A DNA stretch of 64,000 nucleotides from Catellatospora tritici (GTDB lineage: Bacteria > Actinomycetota > Actinomycetes > Mycobacteriales > Micromonosporaceae). The DNA is taken from contig NZ_JAHRCY010000004.1 in the NCBI RefSeq assembly GCF_019083965.1, positions 265,236 to 329,235 of the forward strand. The letters run 5' to 3'. The position numbers and the translations under genes are program-made. The notes under the pieces are model-generated. The model saw only the letters and a program-made list of their open reading frames with translations, did not search any database and was not told the DNA's origin. The first letter of the stretch is position 1. Every line of letters begins with the position of its first letter. This document shows, piece after piece, positions 1 to 9,748 of the stretch.

Positions 1-158
1 ATGCTCAGCGGGTGCCGGGTCAGGTCGAAGCCCGCCCGGGTGGCGGCCTGCGCCAGGCTGACCGTCGCCCACAGCGGCGCGGCGACGGCCGCGCAGCCCA
101 GCAGGACGCGGGTGCTGGCGGAGGAAGTGGTGACGGACGTGGCGGCGACGGCGGTCAT
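1..158 (-). CDS. DUF998-family membrane protein, N-terminal part only
   Basis: The gene runs off the left edge, leaving the first 52 codons. They read MTAVAATSVTTSSASTRVLL and then a hydrophobic stretch (about residues 17-40) followed by the F-D-L-x-R-H-P-L-S signature typical of DUF998 integral membrane proteins. The first transmembrane helix and the conserved loop after it are therefore visible. The ATG at 158 is preceded by GGAGT about 8 nt away, which supports this start. DUF998 proteins are multi-pass membrane proteins of unknown biochemical role. It is transcribed away from the YCII/sigma pair, with a long palindrome in the shared upstream region, so the two units may be co-regulated. 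The family call rests on a short fragment and the C-terminus is not in the window. Confidence 0.7.
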   Translation of the reverse strand, partial: MTAVAATSVTTSSASTRVLLGCAAVAAPLWATVSLAQAATRAGFDLTRHPLS

Positions 159-210
159 GCCGGGACTCCTCGAATCTCGAAGGCTTGCTCTCGCGGACAC
201 GTCGAGCGAG

Positions 211-250
211 GCGATGTGACAGGGAATAGACTCGTTCCCTGTCACATCGC
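211..250. promoter_or_regulatory. 16-bp perfect palindrome between divergent genes
   Basis: Arms 211-226 (GCGATGTGACAGGGAA) and 235-250 are exact reverse complements around an 8-nt spacer. The element sits between the divergent DUF998 gene (start 158) and the YCII gene (start 298). A TANNNT -10-like hexamer (TAGACT) lies at 227-232 inside it. No U-tract follows, so an operator for a dimeric repressor is more likely than a terminator. Confidence 0.5.
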
Positions 251-297
251 CGGATCGACGTATGGGCGTCAAGCACCTGCGAAACCGAAGGAGCAAC

Positions 298-621
298 ATG
301 CGCTACCTGATGACGTCCCTGGCCAACGACTCGGCCCCCGACGAGAAGCTGTTCGCCGAGATGGCGAAGTTCATCGAGGAGATGAGCGCGGCCGGAATCC
401 TGCTCGCCACGGGCGGGCTGGAACGCGGCGGCGTGCGGCTGACCTCGGTCGGCGACGAGATCACCGTGACCGACGGTCCGTTCGCGGAGGCGAAGGAGGC
501 CGTGGCCGGTTTCGCGCTGGTCGAGGTCCGGTCCCGCGAGGAGGCGATCGAGCTGGGCCGCCGCTTCCGCAAGATCGTCGGGGACGGCGTGAGCGTGATC
601 CAGCAGGTCTACGGGGCGTAG
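298..621 (+). CDS. YCII-related (DGPF-type) protein
   Basis: A 107-residue protein that begins MRYLMTSL and contains the Y/D/G/P/F pattern of YCII-related proteins, with TDGPFAEAKEAVAGFALVEV in the middle. The fold is a small ferredoxin-like alpha/beta barrel. No reaction is established for most members. ATG 298 is chosen over the upstream ATG at 262 because AAGGAG lies 5 nt before it and homologues start with this MRYL block. The stop codon TAG (619-621) is followed after 6 nt by the GTG of the sigma factor, so the two are co-translated. This pairing of YCII/DGPF genes with an ECF sigma factor of the ECF42 type is a known actinobacterial arrangement, which supports both calls. Confidence 0.85.
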   Translation: MRYLMTSLANDSAPDEKLFAEMAKFIEEMSAAGILLATGGLERGGVRLTSVGDEITVTDGPFAEAKEAVAGFALVEVRSREEAIELGRRFRKIVGDGVSVIQQVYGA

Positions 622-627
622 GAACTC

Positions 628-2535
628 GTGACCGTCGCCTCCGGCACCGTCGACGCGGTCTGGAAACTCGAGTCAGCCCGGATCATCGCCGGGCTGACTC
701 GCCTCGTACGCGACGTCGGCCTCGCCGAGGAACTCGCTCAGGACGCCTTCGTCGCCGCCCTCGAACAGTGGCCGGAGACGGGGGTGCCCGACAACCCCGG
801 CGCCTGGCTGATGGCGGTCGCCAAACGCCGCGCGGTCGACCAGATCAGACGCTCCCAGCTGCTCGAACGCAAGCAGGAACAGCTGGCCCGGGACCTGGAG
901 CAGCAGCCCGAACGTGAACCCGACGACGTGCTGCGGCTGATGTTCATCTCCTGCCACCCGGTGCTGCCCACCCCGGCCCGGGTGGCGCTCACCCTGCGGT
1001 TGATCGGCGGCCTGACGGCGGCGGAGATCGCGCGGGCCTTCCTGACCACCGAGCCGAGGATCACGGCGCGGATCGCCGAGGCCAAGCAGACCATCGCGGC
1101 CCGGCAGGTCCCCTACGAACTGCCGAGCGGTCCCGAGCTGTCGGCCCGGGTGGCCTCCGTCCTCGAGGTCGTCTACCTCATCTTCAACGAGGGCTACTCG
1201 GCCAGCGCGGGCGAGGACCTGGTCCGGCGTGAGCTGTGCCTGGAGGCGCTGCGACTCGGTCGACTGCTGGCCGAACTGGCCCCGCACGAGCCGGAGGCGC
1301 ACGGACTCGTGGCGCTGATGGAGATCCAGGCCTCCCGCACCGACGCGCGGACCGGCCCCGACGGCGAACCCGTGCCGCTGCACGAACAAAACCGGGCCCG
1401 CTGGGATCAGCTGCTCATCCGGCGCGGCTTCACCGCGATGCTGCGCGCCCGCGATCTCGGCGGCGCTCCCGGCCCGTATGTGCTCCAGGCCGCGATCGCG
1501 GTCTGCCACGCGCAGGCCCGCACGGCGCAGGACACGGACTGGGCCCAGATCGCCACCCTGTACGCGTCGCTGGCGCGGCTGCTGCCCACGCCCGTCGTGC
1601 AGCTCAACCGGGCCGTGGCGGTCGGCATGGCCGAGGGGCCGCGGGCGGGACTGGACCTGGTCGACTCGCTGACCGGTGATCCGGCGCTGCGGGACTACCA
1701 CCTGTTGCCCGCCGTACGCGCGGATCTGCTGGCCAAGCTCGACCGGCCGGCCGAGGCCCGACTGGAGTTCGAACGCGCCGCCGCGCTCACGGGCAACGCC
1801 GCCGAGCGCGAGTTCCTGCTGCGCCGCGCGGTTCGGCTCGCCGCCGCACCCTCGGGTCGGACGCTGGGTGAGGGGGCGCGGGAGTTCCTGGCACGGGCCG
1901 ACCTGGACGCCGCGACGCTCAGGTCGTATGGCCAGACCCTGCGGCGCCTGTGCCTGTCCCTCGGCGACGGGCTCGCGCTGGCCGCACTGTCACCGTCGCA
2001 GGTGGCCACGGTGTTCACGATGTCCTGGGACGGCGCCGCGGCCCGTACCTGGAACCGGCACCGGGCGGCGGTCCGCTCCTTCGGCGTCTGGGCCGACCTC
2101 GGCGAGCTGACGGCCGGGGTCGACCGCCGGGTGGAGACTTCGTCGCCACCCCGGATTCTTGACGTCGACGCCCTGTGGGCGCGTGAACTGCCGATACGCG
2201 AGCACACCCTGTGGCGGATGCTGCACGAGTCGGCGGCGGGGGCGGCGGCGGTCCTGGCGCTCAACGTCGAGGATCTGGACCTGGCGGACCGCCGGGCGAG
2301 ATCGGGGCGGGGATGGATCGGCTGGCGCGCGCAGACCGCGCGGCTGCTGCCGGAACTGCTCGCCGGGCGTACCCGTGGACCGGTGTTCCTCGCCGACCGC
2401 CGCCCGGCACCCGCGCGCACCCCGGCCGAGGCCGACCTGTGCCCGCACACCGGCCGCGGCCGCCTGTCCTACGAGCGCGCCGAGTACCTGTTCAAACAGG
2501 CCACCGGCCACACGCTGCGCCGACTCAGGTCGTGA
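628..2535 (+). CDS. ECF42-type sigma factor fused to a degenerate tyrosine-recombinase domain
   Basis: A 635-residue protein, GTG start at 628. Residues about 15-75 are sigma region 2 (AEELAQDAFVAALEQWPETG and W-L-M-A-V-A-K-R-R-A-V-D). Residues about 120-150 are the region 4 helix-turn-helix. Residues about 178-195 carry the DUF6596 signature VYLIFNEGYSAS, and TPR-like helices run to about 400. Typical ECF42 proteins end there. Here some 220 further residues (about 415-635) resemble an actinobacterial tyrosine recombinase: a SAM-like DNA-binding half (FLARADLDAATLRSY), then VLALNVEDLDL and a GRLSYERAEYLFKQATGHTL segment. The first catalytic Arg position reads Gly, the HxxR box reads RRLR, and the protein stops before the second His/Trp and the Tyr, so it cannot be a working recombinase. 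Sigma activity looks intact. The extension may bind DNA or a partner. Confidence 0.85.
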   Translation: MTVASGTVDAVWKLESARIIAGLTRLVRDVGLAEELAQDAFVAALEQWPETGVPDNPGAWLMAVAKRRAVDQIRRSQLLERKQEQLARDLEQQPEREPDDVLRLMFISCHPVLPTPARVALTLRLIGGLTAAEIARAFLTTEPRITARIAEAKQTIAARQVPYELPSGPELSARVASVLEVVYLIFNEGYSASAGEDLVRRELCLEALRLGRLLAELAPHEPEAHGLVALMEIQASRTDARTGPDGEPVPLHEQNRARWDQLLIRRGFTAMLRARDLGGAPGPYVLQAAIAVCHAQARTAQDTDWAQIATLYASLARLLPTPVVQLNRAVAVGMAEGPRAGLDLVDSLTGDPALRDYHLLPAVRADLLAKLDRPAEARLEFERAAALTGNAAEREFLLRRAVRLAAAPSGRTLGEGAREFLARADLDAATLRSYGQTLRRLCLSLGDGLALAALSPSQVATVFTMSWDGAAARTWNRHRAAVRSFGVWADLGELTAGVDRRVETSSPPRILDVDALWARELPIREHTLWRMLHESAAGAAAVLALNVEDLDLADRRARSGRGWIGWRAQTARLLPELLAGRTRGPVFLADRRPAPARTPAEADLCPHTGRGRLSYERAEYLFKQATGHTLRRLRS

Positions 2536-2584
2536 CCGGCCCCGGTCCCTTGACAGCGCACGGGCGGGTGGCTGGGATGTAGCC

Positions 2585-3196
2585 ATGCCGGGGCGGAGGA
2601 CGACGATCCCGTCCGACCGCCGGATCCGCGCTCTGCACGAGCGGTACGCGCCGAGCGCGGCCGCTTTCGAGCTCGTCTACACCCACTGCGAGATCGTGTG
2701 CGCGCTGGCGGAGCGGCTGCTCGACGGCGGGCACCCGGGGCTGGACGTGGACCTGGTGCGGGCGGGCTGCCTGCTGCACGACATCGGCGTGTACCGCCTC
2801 TACGACGAGACGGGCCGACTCGACCAGCGCGACTACGTCCGCCACGGCGTGCTCGGTCGGGATCTGCTGCGCGACCTGGGGTTCCCGGAGGTGCTGGCCC
2901 GGTTCTGCGCCCACCACACCGGCGTCGGCCTCACCGCCGCCGACGTGCGCGGCCAGGCGCTGCCGCTGCCCGTCGGCGACTACCTGGCCGAGACGGACGA
3001 GGAGCAGCTCGTGATGTACGCCGACAAGTTCCACAGCAAGACCATGCCGCCGGTGTTCGTCACCGCGGCGACCTACGCCGAGAACGTCCGGCGCTTCGGC
3101 GAGGACAAGGTGGTTCGGTTCGCGGCGATGGTGGCGCGCTTCGGCGAGCCGGACCTGCCGGGGCTGGCCCAGCGCTACGGGCACCCGGTGGTGTGA
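2585..3196 (+). CDS. HD-domain phosphohydrolase
   Basis: A 203-residue cytoplasmic protein with the HD metal-binding signature: a His in THCEIV (about residue 35), the H65-D66 pair in LLHDIGVYRLYD, a following His in YVRHGVLGRDLL, and FCAHHTGVG. These residues bind divalent metals for phosphohydrolase activity on a nucleotide or phosphate ester; the substrate cannot be read from the sequence. ATG 2585 is the first start that gives the conserved N-terminus. The ribosome binding site is weak (GGGATG about 9 nt upstream). The gene is convergent with argG and the two share a strong hairpin. It lies 49 nt after the sigma gene and may be in its transcript, but a separate promoter is also possible. 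Confidence 0.85.
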   Translation: MPGRRTTIPSDRRIRALHERYAPSAAAFELVYTHCEIVCALAERLLDGGHPGLDVDLVRAGCLLHDIGVYRLYDETGRLDQRDYVRHGVLGRDLLRDLGFPEVLARFCAHHTGVGLTAADVRGQALPLPVGDYLAETDEEQLVMYADKFHSKTMPPVFVTAATYAENVRRFGEDKVVRFAAMVARFGEPDLPGLAQRYGHPVV

Positions 3197-3198
3197 CG

Positions 3199-3236
3199 AC
3201 GAATGGGCCGCGACCAGCCGGTCGCGGCCCATTCGT
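3199..3236. terminator. Bidirectional hairpin terminator between HD gene and argG
   Basis: Perfect 17-bp stem, arms 3199-3215 (ACGAATGGGCCGCGACC) and 3220-3236, with a 4-nt loop. It lies just after the HD stop codon and just beyond the argG stop on the other strand, so it can serve both convergent genes. Confidence 0.85.
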
Positions 3237-3245
3237 GCAGACCGG

Positions 3246-4850
<1,605 letters not shown>

Positions 4851-4930
4851 TTAACGTACCGGCCAAAAACTTGGATGTGTCGATGGTGAGGAGACCCCTC
4901 GGGCACGTCCCTTGCGGGAGGCGGATACCG

Positions 4931-7900
4931 ATGAACGCTGTCGTGGACGGGGTGGGGCTGATCCACCGGGCCTTCGAGGCTCAGGCGCGGCGGACCCCCG
5001 ATCGGGTCGCGGTCGTCCGGGGCACCCGTGAACTGACGTACGCCGAGGTCGATCGCCGAGCCAACCAGCTCGCCCGGGTGCTGCGCCGGCACGGCGCGGG
5101 CCGCGAAACCCTGGTCGGGGTGTGCCTGCCCCGCGACGAGTGGCTGGTCCCGTCGCTATTGGCGGTGCTGAAATCCGGAGCCGCCTACGTCCCGCTCGAT
5201 CCCGCGTACCCGCACGAGCGCCTGGCGCTGATCGCCGCCGACGCGGACCTACGCCTGGCGCTGCTCGGCCCGGACCAGGCCGCGCCGTGGCTGACCGGCA
5301 CCACGGTGACCCCGGGCGTGGACGGCCTCGACGAGGACGGCGGCGAGCTCGTGCCGGTCAACGAGCCGCACGACGCCGCGTACGTCATCTACACCTCCGG
5401 CTCCACCGGCCGCCCCAAGGGCGTGGTCATCGAGCACCGCAACACCGTGAACATGATCGGCTGGGTCGCCGGAGCCTACGACGCCGACGAACTCGGCGGG
5501 ATGATGGCCGGGGCGTCGATCTGCTTCGACTTCTCGGTCGCCGAGATCTTTCCGCCACTGACCGTCGGCGGGACCGTGATCCTGCTGGAGAACGCCCTCG
5601 GCCTGCTCGACGACCCGGCCCGCGGCCGTATCCGCTTCGCCACCGGCGTTCCGTCGGCGCTGACCGCGGTCCTCGACACGGCGCTGCCGCCCTCGGTGCG
5701 TACCGTGATCACCGGTGGGGAGCGGGTGACCCGGGCCCTGGTCGACCGGATCCTCGCCAACCCCGGCGTGACCCGGGTGACCGCCGCCTACGGGCCGACC
5801 GAGTGCACCACCTACAGCACCGCCTACGACGTCCACCGCGACGACGCCGTCGAGCCGATCCCGCTCGGCGGGCCCGTGTGCGGAGCCGTGCTGTCGGTGC
5901 GCGACGAGGCGGGCCGCCCGCTGGCCGACGGCGAGCAGGGTGAACTGTGGATCGGCGGACCCCTGGTCGGCCGCGGCTACCTGCACCGGTCCGACCTGAC
6001 CGAGGCGGCCTTCCGCGAGGTGCCCGGTGGGCGGATGTACCGCACCGGCGACCTGGTCAGCGTGTCGCACGGGCGGCTGCTGTTCCACGGCCGCACCGAC
6101 GACCAGGTCAAGGTGCGCGGCTTCCGGGTGGAGCTCGGCGAGGTCGAGGCCGCGCTGCTGACCCATCCGGGGGTACGTAACGCCGTGGTGCTGCCCGTCG
6201 CCGACGGCACCGGCGTCGGCGCCCTGGCCGCGTATGCCGAGTCCGCGGCGTCGGTCACCCCGGCCGAGCTGGCCTCCTACCTGCGTGCACGCTTGCCCGC
6301 CCACATGGTGCCCGACCGCGTCACGGTGCTGGACCGCATCCCGATCAGCAGCACCGGCAAAGCCGACCGCCAGGCCCTCGCCGCGCTGGAGGCGGCGGCC
6401 GAGCCGGTCGAGGTAGTGGCACCGCGCGACGACACCGAACGGCGCGTCTGGGACATCGCGACCGCCGTGCTCGGGCGCACCGGGTTCGGGGTGCTGGAAC
6501 CGCTGACCCGGATCGGCGCGCACTCACTGACCGCGGCCCGCGTCAGCGCTCGGCTGGCCGCCGAATTCGGCAGCGCTCCGAGCCCGGCCGAGGTGCTGGC
6601 CGCGAGCATCGCCGACCTGGCCGCCGCCCTCGCCGGGGCGGTCCCGACGGCCCCGCGCCCAGCCCCCACCCGCCATCCCGGACGCACCAGCTACCCGCTC
6701 ACCACCGCCCAGCGCGAATTCATGATGATCCGCGAACTGGGCGGCCCCGGCGCCACCACGATCGGCCAGCACCTGCGCTGCCACGGTGTCTCCGACGCCG
6801 CACTGCTGCGGGCGGCCCTGGACGCGCTGGTGGCCCGGCACGAAGCGCTGCGCACCCGGCTCGTCGGGACCGACGCCCCGGTCGAGGTCCTGCCGCCCTC
6901 GCCGGTGCCGCTGCGTATCGTCGAGGCCGCCGGGTTGTCCCAGGCGGCCCGGCAGGCGGTGGCCGAGCCGTTCGACCTGGCCGCGGGCGTGCCGCTGGTC
7001 CGCGCCGTGGCCGCTCCCGCCGACCTCGAGGACGCCTGGGACCTGGTGTTCCTGACCGACCACACCGTGTTCGACGGCTGGTCCACCGGCGTACTGATGC
7101 GGGAGCTGGCCGCCGACCTGGCCGCGCAGCGGCGCGGTGCGCCGCCCGCGCCCCCCGGAGACCGACTGCAGCTCGGCGACCTCGCCCTGCACGATCAGTG
7201 GGCACCGGCGAACGACGAACACAGTCGGTACTGGCGCGAGGTGCTCGCCGGGGTCGCCGCACCGCACGACCTACCGGGTACGGCGGAGGCCGCAGACGGC
7301 CTGGGCCGCCACCAGGTCCCCATCCCCGCCGACCTGGTACGTCGGATCACCCGTCTGGCCGCCACCGCACAGGTCACCCCGTTCGCCGTGTACCTGGCCG
7401 CGCTGGCGGTGGTGGTCAACGGCCTGACCGGCCGCGCCGACACGCTGCTGAGCAGCCCGTACGCCCGCCGTGACGAACCGGCCCGCGAAGACGTCATCGG
7501 TCCGCTGCTGGCCATGATGCCGATCCGGCTCGACGTCACCCCGCAGAGTTCGTTCAGTGCCCTGGCCGCGCAGGCCGTGGCCGCGACCACGGCCGGACTC
7601 GGCCACACCGACCTGCCGTTCGAGGACATCGTCGCCGCGGTGTCGCGTCCGGCGGGCGCGCCCGCGCTGCCGGTGGCGCTGAGCCTGCAGCCGCCGGAAC
7701 TCGCCGTCGGAGTCCGCGCGGACGAGGTGACCGTGGAGCTGGTCGACGAGCTGCGCGGCGGCGGCCACCCCGACGTGCTGTCGTTCTTCGTCAACGAGAG
7801 CATCGGCGGCACCCGGCTGGCGGTGGAGTACCCGCGTGGGCGCTTCGGCGCCGCTGACGCTGCGGCGCTGGCCGACCGGCTGCTGCGGGTGCTGGCGACC

Positions 7901-9748
7901 GCCGTCGCCGAGCCGCACCGGCCCGTCGGCAGCATCGAGCTGCTCAGCGCCGAGGAACTCGACCGGGTACGGTCCTGGGGCGAGGCATCGGCCACCGAGC
8001 AGCCGCGGACCCTCGTCGCCGCCGTTCTCGACCAGGCCCGGCGCGCCCCCGACCGGATCGCGGTCACCGCGGTCGACGGTGACCTCACCTACGCCGAGCT
8101 GGCCGCCGAATCGGCCCGCGTCGCCGGGACGTTGCTGGCCGCCGGGATGCGCCCCGGCGAGATCGTCGCCGGATGCCTGCCCCGGCAGCGGCTGGTGCCC
8201 GCCCTCCTGCTGGGCATCTCACGCGCGGGCGGCACGTTCCTGCCGCTGGACCCCGACCACCCCACCGAGCGGCTGTCCTACCAGGTCGGCGACTGCGACG
8301 TACGGTTCGTGCTCGCCGCCGGGACCGGACTGGCCACGGCGCGGCAGCTGACCGCGCACCACGCCGGATTGCGCCTGATCGACGCCGCCGCCCTGCCCGG
8401 CGGTCCCGCGCCCGCCGACGCCCCCGACCTCGACGACATCTGCTACGTCCTCTACACCTCCGGCTCCACCGGGCGGCCCAAGGGCGTGGAGGTCAGCCAC
8501 CGCAGCCTCGGGGTGAACCTGGCCGCGATGCGTCAGGTCATGCACGTGACCGCCGACGACACGGTGCTGTCGGTGTCACCGATCTCCTTCGACGTCGGCC
8601 ACCTGGGCATCTGGCTGCCACTGACCACCGGCGGACGATGCGTGCTGGTCGACAACGCCACCGCCACCGACGGCAACCTGCTCGCCCGGCGGCTGCACGA
8701 CACCGGGGTCACCGTCTGCTTCGTACCGCCGAGCGGGCTGCGGCTGCTGGTCACCGTGGGCTGGACCGGCAAGTCCGACCTGCGCGCCATGTCGATCGGC
8801 GAGGCCATCGACCCGGCGCTGGCGCGGGCACTGTACGGCCTGGTCGGGCAGCTGTGGAACGGCTATGGCCCGACCGAGGCGGCGATCGCCGCCACCGTGC
8901 ACCAGGCGACCGGGCACGAGCGCCTGTCGGTGCCGATCGGGCGGCCGCTGCCCGGATACCGCGTCTACGTCGTCGACCACGCCGGTCGGCCGGTCCCGCC
9001 CGGGGTGCTGGGTGAGCTGTGGATCGCCGGTCCTGCGGTGTCCCGCCGTTACCGCAACCGCCCCGAGGAGACGCGGGCCGCGTTCGGCACCGATCCGTTC
9101 CGCCCCGACCAGCTCCGCTACCGCACCGGGGACCTGGTGCGGTGGCTGCCCGACGGGCGGATCGACTTCGTCGGACGCCGCGACCACCAGGTCAAGGTGC
9201 GCGGCCACCGGATCGAACTCGGCGAGATCGAATGGGTGCTGCGCGAGCATCCGCTGGTCGCCGACGCGTGCGTGGCCACCGCGCAGCTGGCGGGCGAGAC
9301 CAATCTGGTCGCCTACGTGGTGTGGCGCGGGGCCGCCGACGTCGCGTCGGTGCAGGCGACGCTGGGGGAGCGGCTGCCGTCGTACATGGTGCCGCAGCGT
9401 TGGGTGCAGCTGTCCGCGCTGCCGCTCAACGCCAGCGGCAAGATCGACCGCAGGGCGCTGCCCGACCCGGCCGAGAGCGACCGGCCCCGGGTGGCCCCGG
9501 CCACGGCGATGGCGGAGTTCGCCGCCGGGATCTGGGCCGAGGTGCTGCAACTGGCCGAGGTGTACGCCGGGGACGACTTCTTCGCCCTCGGCGGGCACTC
9601 GTTCGCCGCCAACCGCGTCACCGGCCGCATCCGCGACATCCTCGACTGCGAGGTGCCGGTGCGGCTGCTGTTCGACCACCCGGTGCTGTCGGCGTACGCC
9701 GCCCAGTTGGAGATCCTCGCCCTGGAGTCGATGGAGGAGACGGTATGA
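4931..9748 (+). CDS. Nonribosomal peptide synthetase, modules 1-2 (A-T-C-A-T)
   Basis: A 1605-residue assembly-line enzyme. Order: adenylation domain A1 (YTSGSTGRPKG near 155; FDFSVAEIF; AYGPTE), carrier T1 (IGAHSL, phosphopantetheine Ser532), condensation C (DHTVFDG, H711 and D715; the first His of HHxxxDG is Asp but the catalytic second His is kept), A2 (YTSGSTGRPKG near 1175; SFDVGHLGIW; GYGPTE), and T2 (LGGHSF, Ser1557). With no starter C domain, A1-T1 is a loading module. My hand-aligned pocket residues are D-F-A-T-I-G-A-T-Y for A1 and D-V-L-F-M-I-G-I-A for A2; I do not recognise either, so the substrates are open. There are no epimerisation or methylation domains. ATG 4931 follows GGGAGG by 9 nt. 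The stop overlaps the next start (ATGA), coupling it to the second synthetase. An AT-rich leader of about 130 nt precedes it. Confidence 0.93.
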   Translation: MNAVVDGVGLIHRAFEAQARRTPDRVAVVRGTRELTYAEVDRRANQLARVLRRHGAGRETLVGVCLPRDEWLVPSLLAVLKSGAAYVPLDPAYPHERLALIAADADLRLALLGPDQAAPWLTGTTVTPGVDGLDEDGGELVPVNEPHDAAYVIYTSGSTGRPKGVVIEHRNTVNMIGWVAGAYDADELGGMMAGASICFDFSVAEIFPPLTVGGTVILLENALGLLDDPARGRIRFATGVPSALTAVLDTALPPSVRTVITGGERVTRALVDRILANPGVTRVTAAYGPTECTTYSTAYDVHRDDAVEPIPLGGPVCGAVLSVRDEAGRPLADGEQGELWIGGPLVGRGYLHRSDLTEAAFREVPGGRMYRTGDLVSVSHGRLLFHGRTDDQVKVRGFRVELGEVEAALLTHPGVRNAVVLPVADGTGVGALAAYAESAASVTPAELASYLRARLPAHMVPDRVTVLDRIPISSTGKADRQALAALEAAAEPVEVVAPRDDTERRVWDIATAVLGRTGFGVLEPLTRIGAHSLTAARVSARLAAEFGSAPSPAEVLAASIADLAAALAGAVPTAPRPAPTRHPGRTSYPLTTAQREFMMIRELGGPGATTIGQHLRCHGVSDAALLRAALDALVARHEALRTRLVGTDAPVEVLPPSPVPLRIVEAAGLSQAARQAVAEPFDLAAGVPLVRAVAAPADLEDAWDLVFLTDHTVFDGWSTGVLMRELAADLAAQRRGAPPAPPGDRLQLGDLALHDQWAPANDEHSRYWREVLAGVAAPHDLPGTAEAADGLGRHQVPIPADLVRRITRLAATAQVTPFAVYLAALAVVVNGLTGRADTLLSSPYARRDEPAREDVIGPLLAMMPIRLDVTPQSSFSALAAQAVAATTAGLGHTDLPFEDIVAAVSRPAGAPALPVALSLQPPELAVGVRADEVTVELVDELRGGGHPDVLSFFVNESIGGTRLAVEYPRGRFGAADAAALADRLLRVLATAVAEPHRPVGSIELLSAEELDRVRSWGEASATEQPRTLVAAVLDQARRAPDRIAVTAVDGDLTYAELAAESARVAGTLLAAGMRPGEIVAGCLPRQRLVPALLLGISRAGGTFLPLDPDHPTERLSYQVGDCDVRFVLAAGTGLATARQLTAHHAGLRLIDAAALPGGPAPADAPDLDDICYVLYTSGSTGRPKGVEVSHRSLGVNLAAMRQVMHVTADDTVLSVSPISFDVGHLGIWLPLTTGGRCVLVDNATATDGNLLARRLHDTGVTVCFVPPSGLRLLVTVGWTGKSDLRAMSIGEAIDPALARALYGLVGQLWNGYGPTEAAIAATVHQATGHERLSVPIGRPLPGYRVYVVDHAGRPVPPGVLGELWIAGPAVSRRYRNRPEETRAAFGTDPFRPDQLRYRTGDLVRWLPDGRIDFVGRRDHQVKVRGHRIELGEIEWVLREHPLVADACVATAQLAGETNLVAYVVWRGAADVASVQATLGERLPSYMVPQRWVQLSALPLNASGKIDRRALPDPAESDRPRVAPATAMAEFAAGIWAEVLQLAEVYAGDDFFALGGHSFAANRVTGRIRDILDCEVPVRLLFDHPVLSAYAAQLEILALESMEETV

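Noticed and set aside
628..2535. Functional integrase and mobile element at the left end
   Set aside because: The recombinase part lacks essential catalytic residues and its C-terminus, and no attachment-site repeats were seen nearby.
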